Shown: positions 1 through 8,194, counted from the first letter of the stretch. The stretch: 64,000 nt of DNA from Paenibacillus spiritus (GCF_008710135.1 NZ_VYKK01000008.1:1-64000); one strand, 5' to 3'. A program made the numbers and translations. The notes: generated from the letters alone by a model not told the origin.

Positions 1-44
1 AACCAGGGGGTTTTTCCAATGTCTATTCTAAGGGGTGCACTTCA
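1..44 (-). mobile_element. Insertion-sequence end, inverted copy (element continues left)
   Basis: Read on the minus strand, this segment starts with 5'-TGAAGTGCACCCC and matches the sequence beginning at 3787 on the plus strand at about 40 of 44 positions with one 1-base gap. Identity stops at 44, so 44 is taken as the outer tip. A 5'-TG terminus and the short remnant frame next to the other copy suggest an IS3-type element, but the family is inferred only. The rest of the element lies outside the window. Confidence 0.6.
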
Positions 45-101
45 TTCCGTCCGGGGTTGTCCTTCCTGTTCCCCGGCTCTTATGCTTTCGGTGAACAGGG
101 G

Positions 102-1286
102 CTAAAGCGTCGGCGCCTGCGCTTCCACTTCCGCACGGGCCGCATCCAGCGCACGTGAGAGGTCGGCGATCAGATCGTCGATATGCTCGATTCCGACCGA
201 GAAGCGCAGGAGCCGGTCATCGACGCCAACCGCATCGCGAATCTCCGCCGGGATGTCGGCATGGGTCTGCACAGCCGGATAAGTCATCAGCGATTCGACG
301 CCCCCGAGACTCTCGGCAAAAGCGATCAGCCGGATATGCCGCAGGACCGGCTCTACATACCGGGCATCCTTCACCTTGAACGAGAAGATGCCGGTGTTGC
401 CGCTCGCCTGGCGCTTCTGAATCTCGTGGCCCGGATGCTCCGGCAGGCCGGGATGGAACACCTCGGCAATCGCTTCATGGGACTGAAGGAAGCGGGCGAT
501 CGCCAGCGAGTTGAACTCATGGCGTTCCATCCGCAGCGCCAGCGTCTTCATACCGCGCATCAGCTGGTAGCTGTCCGCCGGCGAGAGAACCGCCCCGATG
601 GAGTTATGCAGCACCGCCATCTCCTCCGAGAGCGCCTGCCCCTTCGTCAAAATAAGTCCGGCCAGCACATCGTTGTGGCCGCCGAGATACTTGGTCGCGC
701 TGTGGGTCACAATATCCGCGCCGAGTTCGATCGGGCGCTGGAAGAACGGCGTCATCAGCGTATTGTCCACGATGGTCAGCAGGCCGTGCTGCTTGGCCCA
801 TGTACAGACCGCCTCAATGTCCGTAATCATCATCAGCGGGTTCGTCGGCGTCTCGATGAAGACCGCCTTCGTATTCTCCCGGCGCGCGGCTTCCAGCTCA
901 TCCGGGTTGTTCGTGTCCACATAGGAAGCCGCTACCCCGAACCGCTTCATGATCCGCTCCAGCATCCGGTATGTACCGCCGTAGAGATCCAGCGATACAA
1001 TGAGATGATCGCCTTGGCTGAAGAGCGCAAAGATCGTCTGCAGCGCAGCCATCCCGGAGCTGCAGGCAAAGGCGGCGTCCGCCCCTTCCAGCTCCGCCGC
1101 CGAGCGCTCCAGAACCGAACGCGTCGGATTCTTGGTCCGGATATAATCAAAGCCGGTGCTCTGTCTGAGCCGCGGATGCCGGTAGGCGGTGGAATGATAG
1201 ATCGGAGCGTTCACTGCGCCCGTCGCCGGGTCTTCCATGGAGCCGATTTGAGCCAGACGGCTCTCGATTCTGAATTTTTCTTCCAT
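102..1286 (-). CDS. metI: Cystathionine gamma-synthase / O-acetylhomoserine (thiol)-lyase, PLP-dependent
   Basis: Member of the Cys/Met-metabolism PLP enzyme family; with MetA it would convert O-acetylhomoserine plus cysteine (or sulfide) to cystathionine (or homocysteine) in the cytoplasm. The PLP-lysine motif is visible as SATKYLGGHND, as are YGGTYR and the C-terminal substrate region SLGGVESLMTYPA. The start at 1286 (MEEKFRIE) is preferred because GGAGGG sits just upstream; a longer frame to 1394 has 36 unlikely residues. The protein is 394 residues, normal for the family. It lies 17 bases after metA, so both probably share the SAM-I riboswitch upstream of metA. Sequence alone does not separate a MetI-type cystathionine synthase from a sulfhydrylase. 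Confidence 0.9.
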   Translation of the reverse strand: MEEKFRIESRLAQIGSMEDPATGAVNAPIYHSTAYRHPRLRQSTGFDYIRTKNPTRSVLERSAAELEGADAAFACSSGMAALQTIFALFSQGDHLIVSLDLYGGTYRMLERIMKRFGVAASYVDTNNPDELEAARRENTKAVFIETPTNPLMMITDIEAVCTWAKQHGLLTIVDNTLMTPFFQRPIELGADIVTHSATKYLGGHNDVLAGLILTKGQALSEEMAVLHNSIGAVLSPADSYQLMRGMKTLALRMERHEFNSLAIARFLQSHEAIAEVFHPGLPEHPGHEIQKRQASGNTGIFSFKVKDARYVEPVLRHIRLIAFAESLGGVESLMTYPAVQTHADIPAEIRDAVGVDDRLLRFSVGIEHIDDLIADLSRALDAARAEVEAQAPTL

Positions 1287-1303
1287 TATTATCCCTCCGT
1301 CTT

Positions 1304-2221
1304 TTAGATCATTGGACCGATGTCGTAAGGCGTCTCCTGATAGACATAATAATTCAGCCAGTTCGAGAACAGCAGGTTGGCGTGGGCGCGCCATACCGCG
1401 GGCGGCGTCTGCGCCGGGTCATCGTTCGGGTAATAATGCTTCGGCAGGGCAATGTCCAGCCCCTTGGCCGCATCGCGGTCGTACTCCCACTTCAGCGACA
1501 GCGGATCATACTCGGAGTGGCCGGTTACGAAGATCTGCCGTCCGTCCTCCGTCGCGACCAGGTAAATGCCCGCTTCTTCGGATTCCGCCAGAATCCGAAG
1601 CTCCGGCGTCTTCTCGATGTCCTCCCGGGAGACGTCCGTGTGCCGGGAATGCGGCACATAGAACTGTTCATCAAAGCCGCGCAGCAGCTTGACATGGCCG
1701 GAGACCGGGCGGTGCGGGAACACGCCGAAGCATTTGTCCGGAAGGCTCACCTTGCGGACCCCGAAATGATGGTACAATCCCGCCTGGGCGGCCCAACAGA
1801 TATGCATGGTCGACGTGACATTTGCCTTGCTCCAGTCCAGAATCTCGGTCAGCTCTTCCCAGTAATTCACTTCTTCGAATTCCAGCTGCTCCACCGGCGC
1901 TCCGGTAATAATCAGACCATCCAGCCGGCGGTCGCTGATCTCGTCGAAGGTTTTGTAGAAGCTGCGGAGATGCTCGGCCGATGTATTCTTCGACGTATGC
2001 GAGCGGGGGTGCAGCAGCGTTACATCCACCTGCAGCGGAGAGTTGCCGACCAGACGCAGGAGCTGCGTCTCCGTGGTCTCCTTGGTAGGCATCAGATTCA
2101 GAATGGCAATCCGCAGAGGACGGATATCCTGGTGATAGGCCTGGCTCTCGTCCATTACAAAAATGTTCTCTCCGCTCAGGACTTCCTTCGCGGGCAAGCT
2201 GTCGGGCACTTTGATCGGCAT
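1304..2221 (-). CDS. metA: Homoserine O-acetyltransferase (MetA family)
   Basis: Catalyses the first committed step of methionine synthesis, acyl transfer to homoserine. The 305-residue protein begins [11 protein letters not shown] and contains [12 protein letters not shown], the catalytic-cysteine segment HICWAAQAG and the GHSEYD segment near the C terminus, all typical of the MetA (glutamine-amidotransferase-like) family. Bacillus homologues annotated as succinyltransferases mostly use acetyl-CoA, so acetylation is the likelier activity; this is inference. It is the first gene of a metA-metI pair, with a SAM-I riboswitch and intrinsic terminator between its start and the promoter side. Confidence 0.93.
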   Translation of the reverse strand: MPIKVPDSLPAKEVLSGENIFVMDESQAYHQDIRPLRIAILNLMPTKETTETQLLRLVGNSPLQVDVTLLHPRSHTSKNTSAEHLRSFYKTFDEISDRRLDGLIITGAPVEQLEFEEVNYWEELTEILDWSKANVTSTMHICWAAQAGLYHHFGVRKVSLPDKCFGVFPHRPVSGHVKLLRGFDEQFYVPHSRHTDVSREDIEKTPELRILAESEEAGIYLVATEDGRQIFVTGHSEYDPLSLKWEYDRDAAKGLDIALPKHYYPNDDPAQTPPAVWRAHANLLFSNWLNYYVYQETPYDIGPMI

Positions 2222-2250
2222 GATGCTATCCTCTCTCCTTCTGTTTCTGT

Positions 2251-2419
2251 ATAAAATAAAGACCTTTCCCGCACGCGAGAAAGGTCATATCCATTAGCCA
2301 TATGATGCTCTCTCATCTGCCAGACTACGCTTCCAGCGTATCTGCAAGAATTAGCACCGTGCGCTTCGCGCCGGTTGCCGGGTTTCATCGGGCCAGTCCC
2401 TCCACCTGCTCTTGATAAG
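2251..2419 (-). promoter_or_regulatory. SAM-I (S-box) riboswitch controlling metA-metI
   Basis: On the minus strand the leader reads CTTATCAAGAGCAGGTGGAG, then GGGACTGGCCCGATGAAACC, GGCAACC and GGTGCTAATTC, the conserved core of the S-box aptamer. It ends in a terminator hairpin: GACCTTTC...GAAAGGTC at 2261-2286 followed by a U-rich stretch at 2251-2260. High S-adenosylmethionine would stabilise the aptamer and allow termination, shutting off metA-metI. Confidence 0.95.
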
Positions 2420-2539
2420 ATTTTGCCAATATTCAGTTGAAATTCTTTAAAAATTACTTTAAATCATGCACCCTCGATTCGTCAAGCCCATACCCTGATT
2501 GCAGGCCCCTGAAAGTCCTGAAACTGACAACATTTATTC

Positions 2540-2568
2540 TTGTAAGGCGTCAGGGCGGGCGTTATACT
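2540..2568 (+). promoter_or_regulatory. Sigma-A-like promoter of the corA leader
   Basis: TTGTAA at 2540-2545 and TATACT at 2563-2568 are separated by exactly 17 bases. Transcription would start near 2575 and give a leader of about 260 bases before corA. Confidence 0.65.
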
Positions 2569-2614
2569 AAACAAGTATTTGAACCTGAAGACCCAAGAAG
2601 AGGTGAGACGAAGA

Positions 2615-2734
2615 ATGGAAGGCGACCCGAGCAAGCGCAGCAGCGCCGAGCAGGAGCAACAACCGCACAGGATTACGATCAGCTTGCTGGCCGCGGGAGC
2701 GTTTCTTCTTCGCGCCCTTGTACGGTCTCAGTGA
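2615..2734 (+). CDS. Possible 39-residue leader peptide upstream of corA
   Basis: A short frame inside the corA leader starts at ATG 2615 with AGGTGAG six bases upstream and ends at TGA 2732-2734. The product begins MEGDPSKRSS, has a polar, Gln/Glu-rich first half and a hydrophobic second half (ITISLLAAGAFLL). The stop lies one base before the left arm of a terminator-like hairpin at 2736-2776. That arrangement is what a translation-dependent attenuator would look like, but no homologue is recognised and coding has not been shown. A sequencing or natural frameshift near 2705-2715 would change the second half. Confidence 0.4.
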   Translation: MEGDPSKRSSAEQEQQPHRITISLLAAGAFLLRALVRSQ

Positions 2735-2735
2735 C

Positions 2736-2776
2736 CAGCCTACCGGCTGTTGGAGATGGCCGGCTGCTGATTTTTT
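2736..2776 (+). terminator. Intrinsic terminator inside the corA leader
   Basis: The arms CAGCCTACCGGC and GCCGGCTGCTG (2736-2747 and 2758-2768) can pair and are followed by six T at 2771-2776. It lies between the leader promoter and corA, so some form of read-through or antitermination is needed for full corA expression. Confidence 0.6.
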
Positions 2777-2834
2777 CTCTGTGCTTTCATTAGCAGGTCC
2801 CTGGGAACACTAGGGGCGAGAAGGAGGAAATCAG

Positions 2835-3770
2835 ATGAAAATTCGGCTGGTGAACACGGGAATCTTCACGCCCGTCGACGACCTGGAAATGACCCTTACC
2901 CCTCCGGCAGAGGGATTCTACTGGATAGATGCCGACGTCGAGGATCTCGGCGTGCTTCAACCTTTATTCAACTTGCATGATCTGGCCGTGGAGGACTGCC
3001 TCAGCGACGAGGAGCAGCGGCCGAAGATCGAGATTTACGAGAGCCATTATTTTATCGTAGTCAACAGCATCCGGTTCGACGATGAAGAAATCTTCCTGCG
3101 GGCGCTTAACATGTTCCTCGGGCGGCATTATATCATTACCGTTACGAAGCAGAAGATCAACGAGCTGCGCATTCTGAAGCCTATTCTTTGGGAACAGGAA
3201 GTCAGCGAACCCGACCGTTTCCTCTATCTGCTGACCGACCTGGTCGTCGACAACTATTTCGCCGTCGGCGACCGGATCGAAGCCCGCATCGAGAAGCTGG
3301 AAGAGGACATTCTGATGCACACCAAGAAGAGCCACTTAAGCGAAATTATCGGTCTGCGAAGCGAAATTCTGTGGCTGAAGAAGATGCTGGGACCTCAGAA
3401 GGAAGTTATCAATACCCTGAACAAGAAAGACCTTCGCCTGATCGACGACCAGCTCCAGAAATACTTCAGCGACATTTACGAGAATGCGGTCAAGGTCTAT
3501 GAAACGTTCGAAACCTACCGCGACCTGATGGGCAACCTTCGAGAAGCCTACCAGTCCAGTATCGCGAACCGCGCGAACGAAATCATGCGCGTGTTCACCG
3601 CCATAACCACCATATTCATGCCGCTCACTGTAATTACCGGAATCTACGGCATGAACTTCGACAACATCCCGGAGACGCATTCCCGGTACGGGTATTACGG
3701 CGTCATTGCCGTCATGATTACACTGGGCTGCGCCATGCTGTATGTCTTCCGCAAGAAAGAATGGCTGTAG
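2835..3770 (+). CDS. corA: CorA-family magnesium/divalent cation channel
   Basis: The 311-residue protein has the CorA plan: a long cytoplasmic alpha/beta and helical domain (1 to about 245), then two C-terminal membrane helices joined by the signature YGMN at 271-274, ending in the positive tail FRKKEWL. CorA proteins form pentameric Mg2+ (sometimes Co2+ or Ni2+) channels in the cytoplasmic membrane. The start ATG is preceded by AAGGAGG at good spacing. It is transcribed alone from the promoter at 2540-2568 through a leader that holds a short frame and a terminator, suggesting control of elongation. No canonical M-box sequence was recognised. Confidence 0.93.
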   Translation: MKIRLVNTGIFTPVDDLEMTLTPPAEGFYWIDADVEDLGVLQPLFNLHDLAVEDCLSDEEQRPKIEIYESHYFIVVNSIRFDDEEIFLRALNMFLGRHYIITVTKQKINELRILKPILWEQEVSEPDRFLYLLTDLVVDNYFAVGDRIEARIEKLEEDILMHTKKSHLSEIIGLRSEILWLKKMLGPQKEVINTLNKKDLRLIDDQLQKYFSDIYENAVKVYETFETYRDLMGNLREAYQSSIANRANEIMRVFTAITTIFMPLTVITGIYGMNFDNIPETHSRYGYYGVIAVMITLGCAMLYVFRKKEWL

Positions 3771-3786
3771 TCCCCGACATGCAAGG

Positions 3787-3898
3787 TGAAGTGCACCCCT
3801 TAGAATCGACATTGGAAGAACCCTTGGTTATTCCGATGAAATCTAAGGGGTGTATTTGTATGGCAATATTACAGAGTGAAGAAGATTTTATGGGTTAA
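3787..3898 (+). mobile_element. Truncated insertion-sequence remnant (left end and start of its first frame)
   Basis: Starts with the same tip as the inverted copy at 1-44. A perfect 11-bp inverted repeat (CACCCCTTAGA at 3794-3804, TCTAAGGGGTG at 3842-3852) encloses 37 bases, a fold that may shield the element from outside transcription. After it an ATG at 3860 opens a 12-residue frame (MAILQSEEDFMG) ending at TAA 3898, likely the truncated start of a transposase orfA. The remainder of the element is lost, and the remnant overlaps the 3' end of the lipoprotein gene. Assignment to the IS3 family is inference from the 5'-TG tip and layout. Confidence 0.55.
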
Positions 3899-4313
3899 GC
3901 TTTATTTTCTCCTCATTTTGTTCATTCCATTTAATTGTTATAACAATGTCCTCACCTTTTGGTGGTAGTGAATCGGTTGAAATGGAAGGTGAAATGGTAT
4001 TAGTAGGAAAGATTGAACTGTTTTTGTTAGAGAATAAAGTTCCACTTAATTGAGATACTGAACCCGGGCTTTCAATGTCATAGGATATGCTATAAATCTG
4101 CTCATCTTGATTCAACGGAGTTATATAACATTGAAGGAGATACTTTGATTCTGAATTGGATTCCTTGATCATATATTCAGCGTTCCAATGGGCACTACTC
4201 CCTTGTAATTTTAGTACTTCCTTTTGATTTATATCTGTTTTTTTACTACAACCTGAAAAAGCCATTATTGTTAATGCGAGTAGTAAGAGTAAACACCATT
4301 TTAAAATCTTCAT
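3888..4313 (-). CDS. Small AT-rich lipoprotein of unknown function
   Basis: The 141-residue product has a lipoprotein signal: positive start MKILKW, hydrophobic stretch, and lipobox FSGC with the cysteine at residue 22. The mature part is polar and Ser/Thr/Asn-rich with likely beta structure (YSISYDIESPG, EDIVITIKWNE); no family is recognised. Codon use is markedly AT-rich compared with all neighbours, and its 3' end overlaps the IS remnant, so recent acquisition is likely. A good Shine-Dalgarno (AGGAGGAAAAAG) precedes ATG 4313. It would be anchored on the outer face of the membrane. Confidence 0.75.
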   Translation of the reverse strand: MKILKWCLLLLLALTIMAFSGCSKKTDINQKEVLKLQGSSAHWNAEYMIKESNSESKYLLQCYITPLNQDEQIYSISYDIESPGSVSQLSGTLFSNKNSSIFPTNTISPSISTDSLPPKGEDIVITIKWNEQNEEKIKLNP

Positions 4314-4666
4314 ATTCTTTTTCCTCCTATTTTTAGGAATATTATACCCTGTTTTACTTTTTGAAAATGATGAACTTGCCTGCGTAGGCGGTACAAGAAT
4401 ACATTAGGACAACGGAAAGACCGTAATTTCTACAGTTGCAGAGATTACGGCCTTTTTTGTCTGGAGAACCCGTTGGTAATACTTTCATATAAAATCCAGT
4501 ACACATCTCACGCTTATCAAGACATGCTGCCAAAGGTTGGCCCATATCGGCATGACTCGCCGGGACAGTTGACCGGATAACGCCTCCAATGGAGCTTGAC
4601 CGAAGGCGGACGGGGCTCTTTGCATTTCAGAACGGCGGCGCAGCGCCCGGTCTCTGTTCTCTCTTC
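4314..4666. other. Intergenic stretch without a recognisable gene
   Basis: Holds the AT-rich upstream region of the lipoprotein gene and, at 4419-4457, a plus-strand terminator. A 63-codon minus-strand frame at 4354-4545 shows no recognisable domain or ribosome-binding site. The composition shifts from AT-rich to GC-rich near 4560, which probably marks the edge of an inserted segment. Confidence 0.5.
4419..4457 (+). terminator. Orphan rho-independent terminator
   Basis: CCGTAAT...ATTACGG forms a strong stem extended by TCT/AGA, followed by TTTTTT on the plus strand. No plus-strand gene now lies directly upstream except the IS remnant, so it probably ended a gene that has been lost. Confidence 0.65.
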
Positions 4667-5692
4667 CTACATCCCCGAGGCGGCACCGGAGCTCTCCGCT
4701 CCGGGCGTCTGCTCACGGCGGACAATGATCCGCAGCAGGCGCAGACGCTCATAGTAGAGATCAAGTCCGCCTTCAGGCGCGAACCCCTGTCCGTATACCT
4801 GATGAAGCACCGGCTTCAGGAAAGTGGTGCCCAGGGCGCGGAAGGCTCCCAGCACCGCTTCGCATTCCGCCTGCGGCACCGGCTCCAGTTCCCGGTCCAG
4901 AAGGGGATCAATAAGATAGCCCTCCCGCTCCAGCTCCTCCAGCGCTTCGATAACTTCGCGGCGGGTGCAGGAGGAATCGGCGGCCAGTGCGGCAATGCCG
5001 CTGCCGTCGGCAATTCCCTGCAGCAGACTCCGGCGGAGCCGCATCTGCTCCAGCTGCTTGCGGTACTTCTCTTCCCGCCGCTTGTACATCCAGCAGGCAA
5101 AAGCGTCGTCCGCCACCTCCTCCGCTACCCAGTCCAGCGGAAAGCCGCGCTCCCGCTCCGCCGCACCCGTAATGGCCAGCAGCTCGGGGCCGTACTGGGC
5201 GGCCTTGGCTTCTCCGACGCCGGGAATCTGCAGCAGCTCCTCCTGCGTTCGGGGAAGAAAAGCGCTCAGCAGCTTCAACAGCCGGTTGCTGGCCAGCAGA
5301 TACGGAGCCTTGCGCTCCGCACCCGACCTGCGGCGGCGCCAGCCGCAGAGTTCTTCATAGATCCTCTCATCGGCATACTGCTCGCTGTAATATTGAAGCT
5401 TCAGCTGCTCCCGGGTTCGGGCCGCGAAGGTCTCTTCCTCGTGAAAGACGCCGCCGATAATCGGACGGTACCCCTCGCCCATTCTCGCTGCCAGCTCCTG
5501 TCGGTAGACGCCCAGCAGCTCGTTCCAGGAGCCGCCTTCATACCAGAGAAGGTCGTCATCCTTCTCGTCCGCGTCGCAAGAACGCCAGCCCAGACGCCAT
5601 ACGCCTTCCTCTTCGCCGATCCACAGCACGGCGGAAGCCTCCTCCGTGTCGTCGATCCATTTGGTCAGCCGGTTCATAAATACAATCTGCAT
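4667..5692 (-). CDS. HRDC domain-containing protein
   Basis: A 341-residue cytoplasmic protein. An HRDC (helicase and RNase D C-terminal) nucleic-acid-binding fold spans roughly residues 107-178, ending with the helix-hairpin-helix-like IPGVGEAKAAQYG. The N-terminal 100 residues are not recognised. The C-terminal part (about 215-300) resembles a small winged-helix region (TRREVIEALEELEREGYL). No helicase or nuclease motifs are present, so only nucleic-acid binding is suggested. The start at 5692 (MQIVFMNR) is chosen because GGAGAGGAG lies just upstream; a longer frame to 5773 runs into the neighbouring terminator. Confidence 0.75.
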   Translation of the reverse strand: MQIVFMNRLTKWIDDTEEASAVLWIGEEEGVWRLGWRSCDADEKDDDLLWYEGGSWNELLGVYRQELAARMGEGYRPIIGGVFHEEETFAARTREQLKLQYYSEQYADERIYEELCGWRRRRSGAERKAPYLLASNRLLKLLSAFLPRTQEELLQIPGVGEAKAAQYGPELLAITGAAERERGFPLDWVAEEVADDAFACWMYKRREEKYRKQLEQMRLRRSLLQGIADGSGIAALAADSSCTRREVIEALEELEREGYLIDPLLDRELEPVPQAECEAVLGAFRALGTTFLKPVLHQVYGQGFAPEGGLDLYYERLRLLRIIVRREQTPGAESSGAASGM

Positions 5693-5756
5693 CGTCGATC
5701 TTCTCCTCTCCGTTACAACGGGACGGTCAGTACGGCTTCCCGGGCCAAGACAGCAC

Positions 5757-5796
5757 AAAAGCGCCTCCTCCACGTTGAACGTGAAAGAGGCGCTTC
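5757..5796 (-). terminator. Intrinsic terminator after the ROK kinase gene
   Basis: AAGCGCCTC and GAGGCGCTT arms at 5759-5795, with an inner CACGTT/AACGTG stem, are followed by TTTTG on the minus strand. Confidence 0.7.
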
Positions 5797-5852
5797 CTCA
5801 TGGCCGAACACCTATACTGTTATTTCCTACAATACCAGATAATTGCGTTCTG

Positions 5853-6734
5853 TCAATTCTTTTCTGCGGCCATCCGGGCGAGCGCGAGCGCGCCGGCCAG
5901 ACCGGCATTGTCTCCGAGTCCGGGCGGAACCACGTAGCGGTCAATTCCGTCCTTGAGCGAAGCGTGCTGCACATAACCGGCGAGCAGCTCTTGCAATTGG
6001 GTGCGGATCAGCGGGAACAGATGGCTCTGCTTCATGACCCCGCCGCCCATCACGATGCGCTGCGGGGACAGGACCAGCACATAATTCATCAGGGCATGGG
6101 CCAGGTAATGGGCCTCCATCTCCCAGGCCGGGTGCCCGGCCTCAAGCTCGGCAGCCGGCTTGCCCCAGCGCGCTCCGATGGCCGGTCCGGCGGCTACGCC
6201 CTCCAGGCAGTCTCCGTGGTACGGACAGAATCCTTCGTAGCGGTCATCTGGATGACGCCGCACATAGATATGGCCCATCTCGGGGTGCGAAAGTCCGTGA
6301 ATCAGCTCGCCGTGAACCACGGCTCCTGCACCGATGCCAGTTCCAACCGTAATGTAGAGGCAGCTCTCCAGGCCCTGGGCCGCTCCCCACAGCGATTCGC
6401 CGAGCGCGGCTCCGTTCACATCCGTGTCGAAGCCGACCGGCACATTCAGCTCCGCACGCACCGCCCCGACCAGATTATAACCGCCCCAATGCGGTTTGGG
6501 GGTCGTCGTAATATACCCGTAAGTCGGGCTTCCCGGAACCGGGTCAATCGGCCCGAACGAACCGATGCCGACCGCTTCAACCGCTTTGTCCCTGAAGTAT
6601 TCGAACACCAGAGCCATCGTCTCTTCCGGCGTCGTTGTCGGAAAGCTCGCTCTCTCCAGTATCGTTCCGTCTTCATAACCGATTCCGCACACAAACTTGG
6701 TGCCTCCGGCTTCAATCGCTCCCAGCAGCTTCAA
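5853..6734 (-). CDS. ROK-family fructokinase-like sugar kinase
   Basis: The 293-residue protein begins LLGAIEAGGTKFVCGIG, the ATP-binding signature of ROK kinases, and carries VGTGIGAGAV, the catalytic DTDVNGAALGE region and a zinc-site motif with CPYHGDCLEG typical of ScrK/GmuE-type fructokinases. It would phosphorylate fructose (possibly mannose) in the cytoplasm. A TTG at 6732-6734 is taken as the start because TCCTCC (GGAGGA on the coding strand) stands seven bases upstream and the length then fits the family; the ATG at 6767 has no ribosome-binding site. Downstream of the exonuclease gene and followed by its own terminator. Confidence 0.88.
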   Translation of the reverse strand: MKLLGAIEAGGTKFVCGIGYEDGTILERASFPTTTPEETMALVFEYFRDKAVEAVGIGSFGPIDPVPGSPTYGYITTTPKPHWGGYNLVGAVRAELNVPVGFDTDVNGAALGESLWGAAQGLESCLYITVGTGIGAGAVVHGELIHGLSHPEMGHIYVRRHPDDRYEGFCPYHGDCLEGVAAGPAIGARWGKPAAELEAGHPAWEMEAHYLAHALMNYVLVLSPQRIVMGGGVMKQSHLFPLIRTQLQELLAGYVQHASLKDGIDRYVVPPGLGDNAGLAGALALARMAAEKN

Positions 6735-6859
6735 GCGCAATTCCTCCCCGATGCATTCCAGTGGCATCTGACAATTGATTTCCGCTCCATTATAAACCGC
6801 TTTCCCGGGAGGGACAACCGGCCGGCCAGGGCTGCTTTGGGCCGGGTGCTGCGGTCCGC

Positions 6860-7822
6860 TCAGGCGAACGGATTGAATCCGGAATCGTCCGGCAGCAGAA
6901 TCTCCACTATGCCTTCCTCGTCGGCCGATTCCTCCCGGGCGGCTGCGATCAGGTACATCAGACTGCCGAATTCCAGCTCCTGGAATTTGCGGGCCGCCGA
7001 CTCCCGCTGAACGGCCCACTGGCACTCGGCCAGTGTGCAGACGACCGGGACATCGCGGCGAATCTCCGCCAGCTCGCGCGAGAGATGGAGCATGTCGAGG
7101 TCGGCTTCGATCTTGGCGCGAACCCCTCTGGGCAGCTGCGGCAGGTTCTCGATAACGCCTTCCACGCTGCCGAACTCGGTCAGCAGCTTCAGCGCCGTCT
7201 TCTCCCCGATCCCGCGAACGCCGGGATAGTTGTCGCTGGCGTCGCCCATGAAGCCCTTGAGATCAATGATCTGGGCGGGCGTCAGCCCTTTTTCCTCAAG
7301 CAGAACGTCCCGGTCGTAGACCTTATAATTGCCGCGGCCCTTCTTCATAATAATAACCCGGACCCGCTCGTCCACCAGTTGGAGCATGTCATGGTCCCCG
7401 GTCAGAATGTAGACGTCGGCATCCCCGCCGAAGCAGCCCGCCAGCGTCCCGATGCAATCGTCGGCTTCATAGCCGGCCAGCCCGATATTGGGCACGCCGA
7501 GCTCCGCCACAACCTCCTTCGCGAGATCGAACTGCGGAATCAGCTCCAGCGGCGGCTCGGAGCGGTTGGACTTGTAGCCGTCGAACTTCTCGGTGCGGAA
7601 CGTTCCCTTGCCCATATCCCAGCAGCAGACGACATGGCTCGGCTCGAACTGGCTGACCGCGTCAAAAAAATACTGCAGGAACCCGTAGACCGCATTGGTC
7701 GGCAGTCCTGCCTTGGTTCTGCGGATATATCCGCCGTAGGCAGTGGCATAATACGCCCGGAAGAGCAGCGCCATTCCATCCACAATCAGAACGCGGCCTC
7801 CCGCCGCGGCGCTTGTTCCCAT
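6860..7822 (-). CDS. ypcP: 5'-3' exonuclease (DNA polymerase I-type FEN domain)
   Basis: A 320-residue stand-alone 5'-3' exonuclease of the polymerase I N-terminal/ExoIX family. Visible are LLFRAYYA, the metal-binding acidic cluster YEADDCIGTLA and TGDHDMLQL, and the helix-hairpin-helix DNA-binding segment GDASDNYPGVRGIGEKTA. There is no polymerase domain. The expected role is flap or RNA-primer removal in replication and repair. It is followed by the ROK kinase about 125 bases later and preceded by the ArsC-like gene with only three bases between them, so 9883 down to 6860 looks like one transcription unit. Confidence 0.92.
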   Translation of the reverse strand: MGTSAAAGGRVLIVDGMALLFRAYYATAYGGYIRRTKAGLPTNAVYGFLQYFFDAVSQFEPSHVVCCWDMGKGTFRTEKFDGYKSNRSEPPLELIPQFDLAKEVVAELGVPNIGLAGYEADDCIGTLAGCFGGDADVYILTGDHDMLQLVDERVRVIIMKKGRGNYKVYDRDVLLEEKGLTPAQIIDLKGFMGDASDNYPGVRGIGEKTALKLLTEFGSVEGVIENLPQLPRGVRAKIEADLDMLHLSRELAEIRRDVPVVCTLAECQWAVQRESAARKFQELEFGSLMYLIAAAREESADEEGIVEILLPDDSGFNPFA

Positions 7823-7825
7823 TCG

Positions 7826-8194
7826 CTATCCCTCCTGTCCCCAGATCTGCTCGTATTCTTCTTCTCGGAAGCCTACCGTGACCGCATCGCCGCTGCAGAC
7901 CACCGGACGCTTGATGAGCATGCCGTTGCCCGCCAGCAGCTCCAGCTGCTCCGGCTCGCCGAGATTCGGCAGCACCTCCTTGAGGTTCTCCCGCTTATAG
8001 ACCTCGCCGCTCGTATTGAACCACTTGCGGAGCGCAAGACCGCTCAGCGACGTCATTTCCTTCAATTCCGCCACGCCCGGCGGCCGCTCGGCGATGTTCA
8101 CCAGCGTCAGCTCATGCCCGTGCGCCTTCAGCCACTTGATTGCCTTGCGGCAGGTGCTGCAGGGCGGATAATGATACACTTTCAGATGTGCCAT
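7826..8194 (-). CDS. ArsC/Spx-family thioredoxin-fold protein
   Basis: The 122-residue protein has the family N terminus with a CxxC pair (CSTC, residues 12-15) and the conserved KRPVV segment near the end. Members include arsenate-reductase-like proteins such as YusI, and the regulators Spx and MgsR. It resembles the YusI-like branch; the actual substrate is unknown and no other arsenic genes are nearby. It sits between the pseudouridine synthase and exonuclease genes on the same strand. Confidence 0.8.
   Translation of the reverse strand: MAHLKVYHYPPCSTCRKAIKWLKAHGHELTLVNIAERPPGVAELKEMTSLSGLALRKWFNTSGEVYKRENLKEVLPNLGEPEQLELLAGNGMLIKRPVVCSGDAVTVGFREEEYEQIWGQEG

Noticed and set aside
2437..2793. 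118-codon plus-strand frame covering the corA leader
   Set aside because: Starts upstream of the promoter, has no ribosome-binding site, and its frame differs from the better-supported short frame at 2615.
2575..2834. M-box (Mg2+) riboswitch before corA
   Set aside because: None of the conserved M-box sequence blocks could be found; only a terminator and a short frame are visible.
4354..4545. 63-residue minus-strand frame between the lipoprotein and HRDC genes
   Set aside because: No Shine-Dalgarno, no recognisable family, and it spans a strong terminator hairpin.
6735..7025. Longer N terminus of the ROK kinase, overlapping the exonuclease gene
   Set aside because: The extra 97 residues are unlike the family; the TTG at 6734 has an ideal GGAGGA and gives the usual length.
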